Below, piece after piece: positions 34,731 through 46,200 of a stretch of DNA of 64,000 bases (its first letter is position 1; the number at the start of each line of letters is the position of its first letter). The DNA lies in NCBI GenBank assembly GCA_027605045.1, contig JAQFWX010000013.1, positions 620,001 to 684,000 on the forward strand, given 5' to 3'. The DNA comes from Phallus indusiatus. Its lineage: Eukaryota > Basidiomycota > Agaricomycetes > Phallales > Phallaceae. The translations under genes and the position numbers were made by a program. The notes under the pieces are model-generated. The model saw only the letters and a program-made list of their open reading frames with translations, was not told the origin of the DNA and made no database searches.

Positions 34731-35666
34731 ATGTCTCTCATCGTAACGATACTCCTCGTCGCATTTTTTACCCAGCTTGTCAATTGGATTGGCAAGAGCG
34801 TACTGCTCAACCTCGTATGTGTTGCAGCATCTGCTTTCGTAAACGACTTACAAATAACCAATAACGAACCACCTTTTTCTTCTGTTTCTTAGTTTTATTC
34901 GGCGCACAGCTATATATTTAATAAGAAGAATGTTCAACGGCATCGTCAGCTACAGAAGGATATTCTCTTGACGAAGCAAGAATTACTGCAGACGTCGGCT
35001 CAAGATCAGTTTGCTAAATGGGCCAAGCTCAGACGTAAGGTGGACAAAGGACTCGAAGATTTAGAAAAGTCCAGTAAGGATTAAAGGGATTAATGTCTGC
35101 CAGCGGAATACTAATGTGTCTATGCATAACAGATAGTGTGCTCTCAGCCTCAAAAACTTCCTTCTCAAGAAAGTTCAACGTAATACTATGGTGTCTCACT
35201 TCTGGAGCTCAGTACGGGATAGGATGGTGGTACGGCAAGACAGCCGTGTTTTACGTTCCTCCTGGCTGGTTTGGTCCGTTACAGTGGTGGCTAGCTCTCC
35301 CTTTCGCTCCGCTAGGTAAGAAAGCCCGATATCATGCCGTTGAAGTTCGCCATAATAATCATCTTTTAATAATATCATTCTCAAGGTGCCGTTAGTGTTG
35401 GTGTCTGGCAAATGGCATGCTCAAGAGTCTTACGCATCCTCGAAAACATCGTTAAAGACATAGCGGATCTAAGTAAGTCTCAGGGCTCGATCATGTGTTT
35501 TTCTTTTCGTCACGGGATCTGACGTGCCTTTTTTTCTTTCTCCTTTTTTTCTGTTGAAACCGTTCCGTCGTGAACTGTAGGGAGTGCTCAGCCCGAATCG
35601 CAGCCGACGGAAAAGGCATCTCCGGGTACGAATACAAAACGGGAAAGCACTTTGAAAACGGAATGA
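34731..35666 (+). CDS. GET1: Get1, receptor subunit for tail-anchored protein insertion
   Basis: ER membrane subunit that, with Get2, receives the Get3 ATPase and inserts tail-anchored proteins. Five exons. Family order is intact: N-terminal segment [20 protein letters not shown], then [20 protein letters not shown], a cytosolic coiled coil ([40 protein letters not shown]) that binds Get3, then two further membrane segments ([19 protein letters not shown] and [16 protein letters not shown]...[12 protein letters not shown]). The [13 protein letters not shown] motif is characteristic of the Get1/WRB family. The tail (about 20 residues) is hydrophilic. Note that TLG2 in the same window is a tail-anchored SNARE, a typical GET client. 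Confidence 0.93.
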
Positions 35667-36165
35667 AGGAGCTTTGACCCTTCTCTCTTCGTCATCTTTT
35701 GTTTTTTTTTCTTCTTATATTAGGATGGGGCATGTTGCATATGTATGTATGATTCAAGGCGTGCCCGAGTCTCCTAGTACCATTCCCTTTGCAGCAACGA
35801 CTTTATTATAGAAGCCCATCGATAAATATATATTTATTATTGTATTACCTGTAGAATGTTTAAACGAGAAACAAACAAAGAAAACAACCCCTGTTTCCCA
35901 CTGAAAAAAGAGCTCATCCTATATGTGGATCTACGGCACCCTGCTCGTGGGGGGGAATGCCTCCGCCAGACAAAAATCACATGAAAATTCGGTCTCGCGG
36001 GTCGTGACTTTTCGGAGCACATCGTCATTGGCGGCACTCCGGTGCTCGATCAGACTCGAATTACTATAAAGCAACCACGGTTTCTCAACTCCCATGTCTC
36101 GTAGAATTCCCTTCTCTCTTCTTCTCAGCACATACCACCGTCATATCTAATTCCCTTTCGACGTT
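35667..36165. other. Promoter region of malate synthase
   Basis: A 499-bp tandem spacer with the GET1 3' end and a C/T-rich stretch just before the malate synthase ATG, typical of fungal 5' leaders. No specific operator could be assigned. Confidence 0.5.
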
Positions 36166-38124
36166 ATGTCAGTCAACATTCAAGGCGTAAAGGTTAACGC
36201 AGAGGTTCCAGGGAAAGCTCAGTCCGTCATCTTGACCGAACCTGCCCTCGCGTTCATCGCGGCTCTTCACCGAACCTTCGAGTCAACTCGCCAGACTCTC
36301 CTCCGAGCTCGTTTGACAACTCAATACCGACTCGATGCAGGCGCGCAGCTTGATTTTCCACCCGAGACAAAGAACATTCGCGACGAGCCTGCATGGACCT
36401 GTGCGCCACCCGCTCCAGGTCTCGAGGACAGACGTGTGGAGATTACTGGTCCCACGGATAGAAAGATGGTTGTGAACGCTCTTAACAGTGGCGCCAAAAC
36501 ATTTATGGCCGACTTTGAAGGTAATTTACCCAACGATTGTCAACCACTGAGAGACTAAAATACCTCTTCGTAGATTCGAACTCCCCCACGTTCGCTAATA
36601 TGGTGAACGGCCAACTGAATCTATATGATGCGATTAGACATCAAGTTGATTTCGAACAAGGCGGAAAATCATACACACTATCTCAAAACCCCGCCGTTCT
36701 CATCGTACGGTAAGCCCGGCCCGCGATCATGCTACCTGCAGAACCAAATTTAAACACGCTCTCATTTCACCACAGACCCCGAGGATGGCACTTGGATGAG
36801 CCCCGAGTCACGGTTGATAACAGACCTGTATCAGGAAGTATCTTCGACTTTGCACTCTATTTCTTCCACAATGCACATGAGCTCGTCAAGCGTGGTTCTG
36901 GGCCGTATTTCTACCTTCCCAAGATGGAACATTATCTTGAGGCGCGTTTGTGGAATGATATTTTCCAATTCAGCCAGTCCTATATTGGCATGACCCACGG
37001 TACCATTCGTGCTACGGTGTTGATCGAGACTTTGCCTGCAGCATTCCACATGGAAGAAATTCTGTTCGAGTTGAGACACCACTCTGCTGGTTTGAATTGC
37101 GGAAGGTATGCGAAAAGTTGTCATGCGCGTGGGCACACACTGACTGACGATGGTCTTTTTAGATGGGATTACATCTTCTCCTTCATCAAAAAGCGCAGAG
37201 CAGATCCCGGCGCAGTCATGCCCGACCGTAAAGACGTTACGATGGAGACCGGGTTCATGGACGCGTATGTGAGGTTGCTCATTCAAACATGCCACAAGTA
37301 GGTCCAGAATCATAATTCCAATTAAGAGTACTCAATGGAAATAACAGGCGCAAGGTCGCGGCGATGGGTGGAATGTCTGCCCAGATTCCCATTAAAGGAG
37401 ATGAAAAGGCCAACCAAGAAGCAATGGACAAGGTCCGAGCTGATAAGCTGCGAGAAGTTACCGCCGGACATGATGGTAAGCTTTCGTTTTCCATAGTCTG
37501 TGATATAGGGTACTGAATTTCAAAAGGAACCTGGATTGCACACCCGCTGATCAACAAAATCGCCATGGATATCTTCAACGAACACATGCTTGGTCCAAAT
37601 CAATACCACGTTCGCAGAGAGGACGTTCGTGTCGCCGCCGCCGATCTCTTGAATACCAATGTCAAAGGCAAGATCACTGATGCAGGTGTGAGGTCTAATG
37701 TATCTGCGTACGTCTGATCAGCTGGATACACGGTTTTGATATGTTGACTGACCATATAACCAGTGCCATAGCCTACTCTGCTGCCTGGATCTCAGGAAAC
37801 GGGTGCATTCCTCTTAACCACCTAATGGAGGACGCCGCAACAGCTGAAATTGCCCGTATCCAACTATGGCAATGGATCAAGTACGACTCGTTCCTTGACA
37901 GCGGACATCCAATTACTACAGGGTATATCGACTCCTTGGTTGAAGAAATTGTTCCACAAATTCCGAAGATAGTCCCAGCAATTAAAGACGAGCAGGTTCG
38001 CATTGCCGCCGATTATTTGAAAGCCCAAGTGCGAAAAGAATGGCCCAGCGACTTTTTGACCACTGACTTGATGCCGTATTTGGAGGCTTTGGATGGTGGA
38101 AAGTGGGTTAAGAGTTCTTTGTGA
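36166..38124 (+). CDS. MLS1: Malate synthase (glyoxylate cycle)
   Basis: Condenses glyoxylate and acetyl-CoA to malate in the glyoxylate cycle, needed on C2 carbon and fatty acids. Six exons, about 545 residues. Markers: [52 protein letters not shown] (catalytic Arg), [20 protein letters not shown] with the metal-ligand Glu, and [19 protein letters not shown] with the metal-ligand Asp 28 residues later. Also [23 protein letters not shown] and [21 protein letters not shown]. The family signature usually reads R-D-H-S-x-G-L-N; here the Asp is His ([10 protein letters not shown]). The C-terminus is VKSSL, so there is no canonical SKL peroxisomal signal. Confidence 0.96.
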
Positions 38125-38444
38125 AGATGAAGATAATACCAGTGGGTAAGAAGATTTTTCTTTGCTCGGATATAATGTAAAATGCTTGCTTTTGTTCGTT
38201 ATTCACATTTGCCGCGTAGTATTCTGAATTTATAGTGAAGTCGTAGCTAAAAATTGAATATGAGTGGATCGTAAACTCGGCTCGACAGCACAGTCTATAG
38301 TTACTCGGGCAAGTTAAATGCTTGATATCAAATAGCAATAGCCTTCGTCCAGATAAAACTGTCTAGTTTTCGGTTGGTTTTCGGTATTGCGCTCGTTGTG
38401 CTAAAGCCAGCGTGACATACGTGACTATTTAAGCGCTCTACGCA
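38125..38444. other. Tandem intergenic region
   Basis: AT-rich spacer of 320 bp; nothing recognisable beyond the malate synthase 3' end. Confidence 0.5.
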
Positions 38445-38945
38445 ATGCAACGTTTGTTCAATGGTCGACACCCTCGTCCACAAGCGAGCAATACCAACTC
38501 TGAGCAGTCGCCAAACAACAAACTCAGAAAACTAGAGCAAAGCCATAATGGAGACAGTATACTCGACAACAAAAGAAAAACCCACTCCGAGCCATCAAGA
38601 ACGGTCGGTCAGCTCGCATCGCGAACTATGACCCTGGCATCGACCAGTCTAGGATCAAGTTCAATTAATGACGCATTAGCCGTTGTTCCAAGGTCTTCAC
38701 AGTCCGTTTCAAACACAAGTGTCGGGACACAGCGACAGGTTTACTATCGTGCACGTACTCAGCCAATTCCACTTGCCACCGGAAACACACCAGTATCATT
38801 AACCCCTCGTGAAATGTATTGGGCATCACGGGCAATTCATTCTGAAACGCTGCTTGCAGCTACCACACATCACCATCATGAAGTAAAGGAGTTGATGAGG
38901 TCTAGAGCTGTCAGTGGTCGTCCTTTAGCTCGGAATGCTTTTTGA
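38445..38945 (+). CDS. Uncharacterised Ser/Asn-rich protein
   Basis: A single-exon frame of 166 residues beginning MQRLFNGRHPRPQASN. The N-terminal two thirds are Ser/Thr/Asn-rich and probably disordered. The C-terminal part has VSLTPREMYWASRAIHSETL, an HHHH run and VKELMRSRAVSGRPLARNAF. The PREMYWASRA helix looks conserved-like, but I do not recognise a family. No signal peptide or membrane segment. The lack of introns is unusual for this window. It lies between malate synthase and another small gene on the same strand. Confidence 0.65.
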   Translation: MQRLFNGRHPRPQASNTNSEQSPNNKLRKLEQSHNGDSILDNKRKTHSEPSRTVGQLASRTMTLASTSLGSSSINDALAVVPRSSQSVSNTSVGTQRQVYYRARTQPIPLATGNTPVSLTPREMYWASRAIHSETLLAATTHHHHEVKELMRSRAVSGRPLARNAF

Positions 38946-39102
38946 AAGTACTCTTTCTTCTGTAAAGGATGAAATTTTGTCAATAAAAGAAGAACACAGC
39001 TCTAGGAAAGCGAGATTGGAGTGGCTGCTGGTGGGTTTTTTTATATCCTCCGATACATCACGCTCTTACAAAACTCTGGGATAGATCTTTTTAGCCACCA
39101 TT

Positions 39103-39428
39103 ATGATATTTCTTTCAGCTTATGCTATCCACTTATCTATATATCCTCGCCATAAACCGCGAGGATGGATCAACTTCACCTTTCCGCATCATTTTACAAT
39201 ACCGGTTCTCTCCCCATTCGCTTCAGTGGTACGTTCTCTCCCATCTTCCCTAGTTGACAAGCACATGGGTTATTCAAATTAATCCCTTTCAAGGTTGAAA
39301 CGGAATCGTCGATGTTCAATAATCGGATCGTCATGTTAGGCGTTATCGTTACAGGCGCAGTTGCATATGGGCTAATACGTCATCGCATGAATATGAAGCA
39401 AGGACATGGAATACCCAAAACACAATAA
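39103..39428 (+). CDS. Small single-membrane-span protein, function unknown
   Basis: Two exons joined across an intron of about 60 nt (donor GTACGTTC near 39230, acceptor ending TTTCAAG at 39293) give about 86 residues. The N-terminal part includes PRGWINFTFPHHFTIPVL and SPFASVVETESSMFNNR. A membrane segment (IVMLGVIVTGAVAYGLI) and a short basic tail (RHRMNMKQGHGIPKTQ) follow. Size and topology resemble small inner-membrane or ER proteins. The start could instead lie in an unseen upstream exon. Confidence 0.5.
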
Positions 39429-40553
39429 AGACTCGTTTGCTTAATTTATTTCACTGTACGTATACCCCCAATTACATTTAATTTTATTATTCTTTGAATG
39501 TGAATGGTATGGCAAATTTGATAAGTCGAGCTCGAAATCCCCACTGTACTGAGGGCTTGTAAAAGTGTCTGGATTGAAGCTTGCTCAGATTGTTCGATGA
39601 GACTAGTTTCCGTATCCAAAAGGTGATATTCTCCTCGACTGTCGCTGTTCAACGTCAATGATCAGAAGGCTCTACGGGTCATACAATTGACTATAAACGG
39701 GTATATTAAAGCCCTTTCAAGATCATTCCCAAATCAATCTATGAGTTTCATACTAAAATAGCGCAACAGATTATTACAAATATTTCCTAGTTCCGTCAAT
39801 CAGCGGGAGCAACTGGAAACGATTGACAGAGAGCAATGTTGCGTCCGCAGCAGTGTTGTTAGAGAAATGCGATGCGGGTATCAACAGTTACAAAAATGAA
39901 CGAGCGGCATCTGAGATCTGAACATCTCCCGTAATTGGGATTTAACTGATTTCATGAAGGTACCAGAGCTGTGCAATAAAGGATGGATATTATGATGTGC
40001 TCAAGGTAGTAAGTATATTTCAAAAAATGGCACCCTTCGTTCATGCTTTCCGTATGGTTCTGTTGACCATGTTTGGAAATTTCCAAATATCTCGAACAAA
40101 CCTGCCAAAGACGCATCTTTCGCCAATACATCTGATGCTGAGACATAACATCATCGTGTCAAGATCGAGAATGCAGTAATCCAGTATCGCACTGTTGGTA
40201 CTACCAGCAGGTAATCTAGATTGGATATTTAGCCCGTCAGGTTCATGGGTGCTGTCAGTCATGATTCTCTCCGTATGGAAGTGAGGTCAAAGTCGCCAAA
40301 TACATTGAGAGATATGAACACCCCTGTGGATTATCGACGCCATCCGCGCCGTTTACTCCCGGAGCCTGAGCGTTGGACATCTTAGGAGGTCATTTCCTTT
40401 ATACCATGGATGTAAGCTTATGATAGGGTAATGTTACGATAGTAAAAGGATATTCAACGGATATCCATAGGTCAACTTGAATAATATGGTACCTACACAG
40501 ATGTAATAATGTACTTTTCTCCTATATCATATGAACAATTAAACGTGTTGGAT
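39429..40553. other. Gene-poor stretch between convergent genes
   Basis: A minus-strand frame from an ATG at 40262 (MTDSTHEPDGLNIQSR...) is open to 40041, and another minus frame, 39658-39446, has a plausible composition (LDTETSLIEQSEQASIQTLL). Neither shows a family motif, and I could not join them with confident splice sites. They could be one poorly resolved small gene or chance. Confidence 0.35.
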
Positions 40554-42412
40554 TTACCGAACATTTCTACTGCGTTTTCTGCTCCGTTCGGTAGCTTCTG
40601 GTTCTGGTTCTGCCTCATCGTTTTGATTCGCTTTGATTTCTCCTGAAAGAACCTTCTGAACGATATTTTCCCACATATCGTCATTAATCCCTTTAGCTGT
40701 AGCGAGATTATTTCTTAATTTTGCGACTTCAGCTTCTAGTTCCGACACCCGACTTTGAAGTAATAGACCGTTTGATTCTCCTGACTCTGACTGGACGTAA
40801 AAACGATGTTCTCGAAGAAGTTCGTCCATTGATGGGGCAAATGTATAGGGTTTCTATAAGAACTTGAATAAAAAATCTACACAAAAGGTGCAAAATATTT
40901 GATTCTTACTGAATATTGGCGAGGAAACATGAGTGGCACGTTATGTGCAATCCGTGCGGCAGCGTCTTTTGTCTTATGAAACTGAGCAACCGGTTGAACG
41001 GGATCGTTTTCTTTCAAGGATGCACTCCCGTCTCCCAAATTGATATGTCCAAACAAGTCTATAGGCTTGAGCAGCGTCGAAAGATTTGTTACAGAGAGGC
41101 CTTTGTCTTTATATGTATTGATGGACCGTATGAGTTGGTGGGATACGGTATCGTAAATATGGATTTGACCGGTACTGCTTCCGACCAAAAGGTTTGAACA
41201 ATTGAGTGATAGAGTTATGACCATGATCGGTTGACTACAATAAACAATTGAATTGAGGGTTAGGGGGTTATAGAGAAAGTAGCACCTACCCCACTACAAT
41301 AAGGCGCTTGTTTGATTCATCATCTATGCGAATGCCATCGCTCATCCCACCGCCTCCTACGGCCTCAAATTCTCGTAAACTTGAACTTGTTGAACGCTGA
41401 CGAAACAGATTAAATTGATAAATTGACCCCTCCGCTGATCCCGCAAAAATGAAACGTTCTGACTGATCGACAGCGATGGTCGAGATTGGTTGAGGAAAAG
41501 AAATCGAAGTTAGCAAGGAGCAATTTGAAAGATCCCAAATCTATATATTCTTTTTTTGAGATTATTACTTCAAAAGGAGGATGATAATGTATATTATTAA
41601 TATTTTCATTCTCACCTTGACAGATTGGTCTATGGAAGACGTGAACAGACGACATGAAGGAAATGACCCTGTTCCACACGAAATATCGGTTACAGGGAGT
41701 GTATGTTCAGTAAATGTGCAATAGGAGGAAGGAATTTCAGATTGAAGGTCTTCATCTAGCAATCTAATTGATTAACTGAATTGTAAAATAGACAACCTAA
41801 AACCTGGCGAGTGAAGCAAATACCTTGACATCAGCCAAACACTGACACTAGAATCATCACTTGCTGATATTAGAGCATTTCCGTCACGTGTAAATGTTAG
41901 GGAGGATATACGACGGTAGTGTGCTTCGAAGGTATTGAACAAAATACCGGATGCTACCTGACAAGATAGATTAGTAACGATGCAAAATAGACTTCGGCTT
42001 ACAAACCTCCCACAAATAGATCCGACCATTGTTCGTTCCCCCGGCGCAATAATCCCCCGAACAATTCAACGCAAGACTAGTGAGTTTTTCACCGAGTATT
42101 AGCTTGCTCGACAATTGATCCTATGAGCACCGCCCAGTTATGTCAGGGGACTATTTCATGAAATAAGGTGACAGTTAATACCTTTTGAAAATTAAAAACA
42201 TTAATAAAAGGTTTGTCGGACTGTGCAGCTAGGATTATGCCTCCCAAGCCTGGTCTGCTTTCGACATAGGCCACGGAATGATGCGCAGAATTTGTAGGCT
42301 TGAATGAAGTTAATGTTGTTCCCGTTTGGATATCGTGCAATGATAATAGTCCCGAGCCTGTAATATTACCAGCAGGTAGCAAGCAACAAAAGACAGTTTC
42401 TTGGATCGGCAT
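40554..42412 (-). CDS. IPI3: Ipi3/WDR18-like WD40 protein of the Rix1 complex
   Basis: Pre-60S ribosome-processing factor that works with Rix1 and Ipi1 in the nucleus. Eight or so exons. The start at 42412 gives MPIQETVFCCLLPAGNITGS. WD blades follow: LLSLHDIQTGTTLTSFKPTN, YCAGGTNNGRIYLWE, SLTFTRDGNALISASDDSSV, the Ipi3-type HTLPVTDISCGTG and SCRLFTSSIDQSVKIWDL, IAVDQSERFIFAGSAEGSIY, and NLLVGSSTGQIHIYDTVSHQ. A C-terminal segment (LLREHRFYVQSESG, then coiled-coil VSELEAEVAKLRNN and a basic RSRKRSRNVR end) matches the C-terminal helix of the Ipi3/WDR18 family. The basic tail is a likely nuclear signal. Confidence 0.92.
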
Positions 42413-42483
42413 CTAACAAAAAAAGAAAACTGACGTGACTGTCACTGTGTCACACATTACACACACTGTGTCATCTCACCCAA
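42413..42483. promoter_or_regulatory. 71-bp divergent promoter between IPI3 and the OsmC gene
   Basis: The two start codons (42412 minus, 42484 plus) are only 71 bp apart. The interval holds GTGACTGTCACTGTGTC, a short CACA-rich stretch and an ACACACTGTGT near-palindrome. Both 5' untranslated regions must be very short or overlap. Confidence 0.6.
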
Positions 42484-43203
42484 ATGTTCCGGTCAATCGC
42501 ATCGCGTGTTCCCCGCTCGAGTCTCTCACAGATTCACCAAAGACGCACAATCCTGACGTTGAAGGATAGCAAGGTAATTCGCCGCAAACGCCATACTTGT
42601 GCGTGTGCGCGTCTTGAAGTAACCTTGAAACATTTAATAGTATACTGCACACGCAATCGCGTCGGGCGCTGGGCGCAATGGTCACGTAGTTTCTAAGGGA
42701 GAAGGCGCAGAACCAATTGATTTCAAGCTCGCCACGCCAAAAGCTTTGGGTGGATCTGGTCATGGACACAATCCCGAGCAGCTTTTCGCTTCAGGCTATG
42801 CCTGTACGTTCATCCGTCTTCTTCCGATCACATATACATTTATACATACTAATCAATCAATAAATTTTTTTTTCTATTGCTTCTGTTCTATATGTTCAGC
42901 TTGTTTTCTGGGTGCACTACAGCTTGTGGCTAATCAGCGTGGGAAAAAGAGTGCTATAGAACATGCAAAGATCCATGTTCACGTGCATATCGGCGAGCCT
43001 AATGAGCTTCCCGGTTTTGGCCTTGCGGTGGATATCAAGGTTGAAGGTGTAGCCGATGAAGATCTTATTAAAGCAGCACATGAAGTACGTGCCATATGCT
43101 CCACTTGAGTCTATGCAATACAAACTGACAACGTTTTGTATAGTTCTGTCCCTATTCCAGAGCCCTTACACATGGTATCAAGCTCACCGTAGGCAAGCAT
43201 TAA
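42484..43203 (+). CDS. OsmC/Ohr-type organic hydroperoxide reductase
   Basis: Reduces organic peroxides with a Cys pair. Four exons. N-terminus MFRSIASRVPRSSLSQIHQR is a likely mitochondrial presequence. Then YTAHAIASGAGRNGHVVSKG, the LATPKALGGSGHGHNPEQLF segment, and ASGYASCFLGALQLVANQRG with the peroxidatic Cys (codon for Ser before it is split by an intron). HVHIGEPNELPGFGLAVDIK follows, and the last exon gives HEFCPYSRALTHGIKLTVGK with the resolving Cys. Both catalytic Cys are present. The protein is about 165 residues, normal for the family plus a leader. AATAAA occurs at 43261. It shares a compact promoter with IPI3. Confidence 0.93.
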
Positions 43204-46200
43204 ATCAAAGACATTCAAATCGGCTAAACACGTGTGTACAATGGCCATTACCATAAATCAAATAAAACATTTTTCCATCCAGCCTAAGGCGAGACCATTG
43301 CTCGGTTGCCCTCTTCCGATACCAAATTCCGCTCGGCGTCATTCCCCGACAAAAATCTACTATCTAGTTAGCGAGAGATTTATTGCCTATTATCGCCAGA
43401 CAGATTCGTGATAAAGCTTACAACAATAGTAAATTTCTTCACTTTTATGCATATTTCAAGACTTTAAAGTTGTGCCTAAATCAAAGAATGGGTCTCTCCC
43501 GTCATTTCCCGGTTTGGTATTTGCGCCTCGCTTGCGATCGCCCACCCAGGCGACCGCGTATCGACATCGAGTTTTTACTGTCGGCGGCGAGAGTTTTTTT
43601 CAGAACTTTATCAGCCAATGTTCTGAGGTCGTTTTTTAAGGATGAATGTTTTCGATATCATTGATGGCGCAATGGGTTTCACAACCATCTTATTTTAGAC
43701 GCGTTAATAGCTGATGGTGAGCCACAACATTCGCTGGGTGAAGATTCAAAGGCTAGATGCGTCGTAATCAACAGAAAACATAACCTGAAAAGATGAATTA
43801 TTGGCTTCCCAATCCCTCGTGGCTGTCTTTTGATGATCATATTTCAAAGTAAGGTTTGAATTAAATCCTGGTGAATCTGAGCTGCGAAAGAAGACTGACT
43901 ATTACAATAAAGACGCTGAGCCCCATTTTTCTATCCAGCTCGAATTATTCGACGAAACAAATATCTGGGACTTTGCATTTGTGCGTTACTTAGGTCGATA
44001 CAATGCGGACCAGTAATACCCATAACTTGGCAAAGGAAGGTGGCATTTTCCATATTTCCCATATTGACTGCGGATCGCTATATGAGGACTACCACCCTAC
44101 GACTGTTTAGTCGAGTAGTATCAATCAGTTTTTCACAGGTACTATAACCGCACAAGGCTGTAGTATTGCCGGTGATTAAACTTTAGTTTGTCAGTGCACG
44201 CCTCCACTTTCTCAAAGAAGTTTCTTATCAATCTTCCTTCTATCCAGTCCTTTTCAGTCCTTTTCGCCATGGTTTCTACTATTCCATAAATATTCAAACC
44301 CCGTATCGACACCCCTTCAAGTCTCTTCTTACGCATGTATCTCTTTAAAGAACATCTGGCTTATTCTCTACACTTATATTATTATATTTATTTCTCCAAC
44401 TAATACTAGGCCGCAAATTTCGGGTAGAAAACCTCACATTCAGGGAAGATCTAAAGCAGACCGATAGTGAAGCTTTCCTTGATTACGCGTTTCTCACCCT
44501 GATTAATTCAAATTCAAGTCATATACTGCCAAACCAATGTGTACACGTGCAATTGAATTATGGGGTGTCGCTCCGCCCTGACATGCTATGTCTTAAGATC
44601 TTAACTCTTCAGTACTATATGCATGTCTAGTGTTCACTCCAATTTTTTCAACCATACTTGGTGCTGAGATTATAGTAGTATATGCATATTCTGAAACCGC
44701 AAATGACAACCGAACTTCAGACTTTACGACAGTTTTGCAGGTGTGTCATCACTTAACAATCATTAATTATGAAGTTTTCACATACATAGTATTACTGCCG
44801 TTTGATTGCTAATTGTCGATCACGGACACCAACTTCAGCATCGTTTTGAAGAACTTTACGGCTTGACCTGACCTTTCAAATGACAGAATTATCTAGTGAG
44901 ATTTGCTGATCAAACTTGCAGATGTTGAAAACGGTTTTATATCCAAGATACCAGGAAAAAAATAATACCGAGACCCTGATCCCTTAGAGATTACTATTAT
45001 GTATCATGATCAATATCTGGATAGCACGATGGATGGTGTACATAAATATGTATGTAATTGATGGGGCCGTACCGCCCTTTCTACAAACTGATCTTCCCTG
45101 AATAGGTTGATGAAACCTCAGAGAAAACGCGATAAAAGAGGATCAACACATACCATAACTTTAGAGATAGGATTGGAGTGCTGACATACTTTCAGAGCCT
45201 GTTTGGCATGCTGTCCATGTCAGGCCTCAGGATCTGAGTCGCGGGGTGTCGACAGCATAGGGCTGAAACTGAGAAACGACTGACCGCGGACCCAAGCTTC
45301 CGTGTCAAACACGGATTATCCTTTTATGTTCGGGGGTTCCCTTCTCTTCTTGTAAGTGTCTTAGAACAGAGACGCCGCCGATACTTTTGGCTGTCTTTAC
45401 AGTCTGAAACTCGAGTTCTTTGAAAGTAGCCCATTAGAACAGCGAATACGTATTACGAGGAGTGTCTGAGATAATGAGAACTGCAGATCATTCTGTGGAA
45501 ACGGGAACAAAAGTTGTTCAGATCGTTTGAGGTCAGGGTACTAGTAGGACAACTTAAATGACGAACTCTTCATCACTATACATATATAGCACTGGTTTGC
45601 CTGTTGTATTATGCAATGGTCAATGAAAAAGCAAGACTTATTATTAAAAAGTTGATATGGAGGGGAGTCGTACAACAGGGAAGATGTCAAGATAGTAGGA
45701 AGTCTCAAGTCGCGGACTAACGTGACCAATTGTTCTGCACTGTGCCACGGCGTGCGTGGGGACAGATAAAAAATGAACTTCGTTATTACAGGGAAGTAGT
45801 CCCAAGTGAGTAATTGAATGGCGTGGAGATAGGAAAAATAAACGGATTCGTACGCGCGTAATGAGTCTGCAGATTTTTTTCCGGTTCAGTCTGTTCACGG
45901 CTGAGGCCGGGATGTCGGTAGCCCTGAAGATGACATCGGCGAGATAACTTTTGAGAATTCCGGTCTCGGAATGCTTGTTCGCATCTAGTAGTATGCAAGC
46001 AACGAAATGATAATTTTCTGAAGAGCTGAACCAGTTATTTTAACAATGAAAACCTTGCGGAATGCTCAAAAACCAGGTAAAAAATAGAGATGATGATGGA
46101 TGGCGCTGGGGACAGCGATCAGTAAATGATTCAAAAAACGAATGAGATTCGTTTTCAGATTCGAGTCGTGGAGAACCGGGAGAAAGTCAGACAATGTTTG

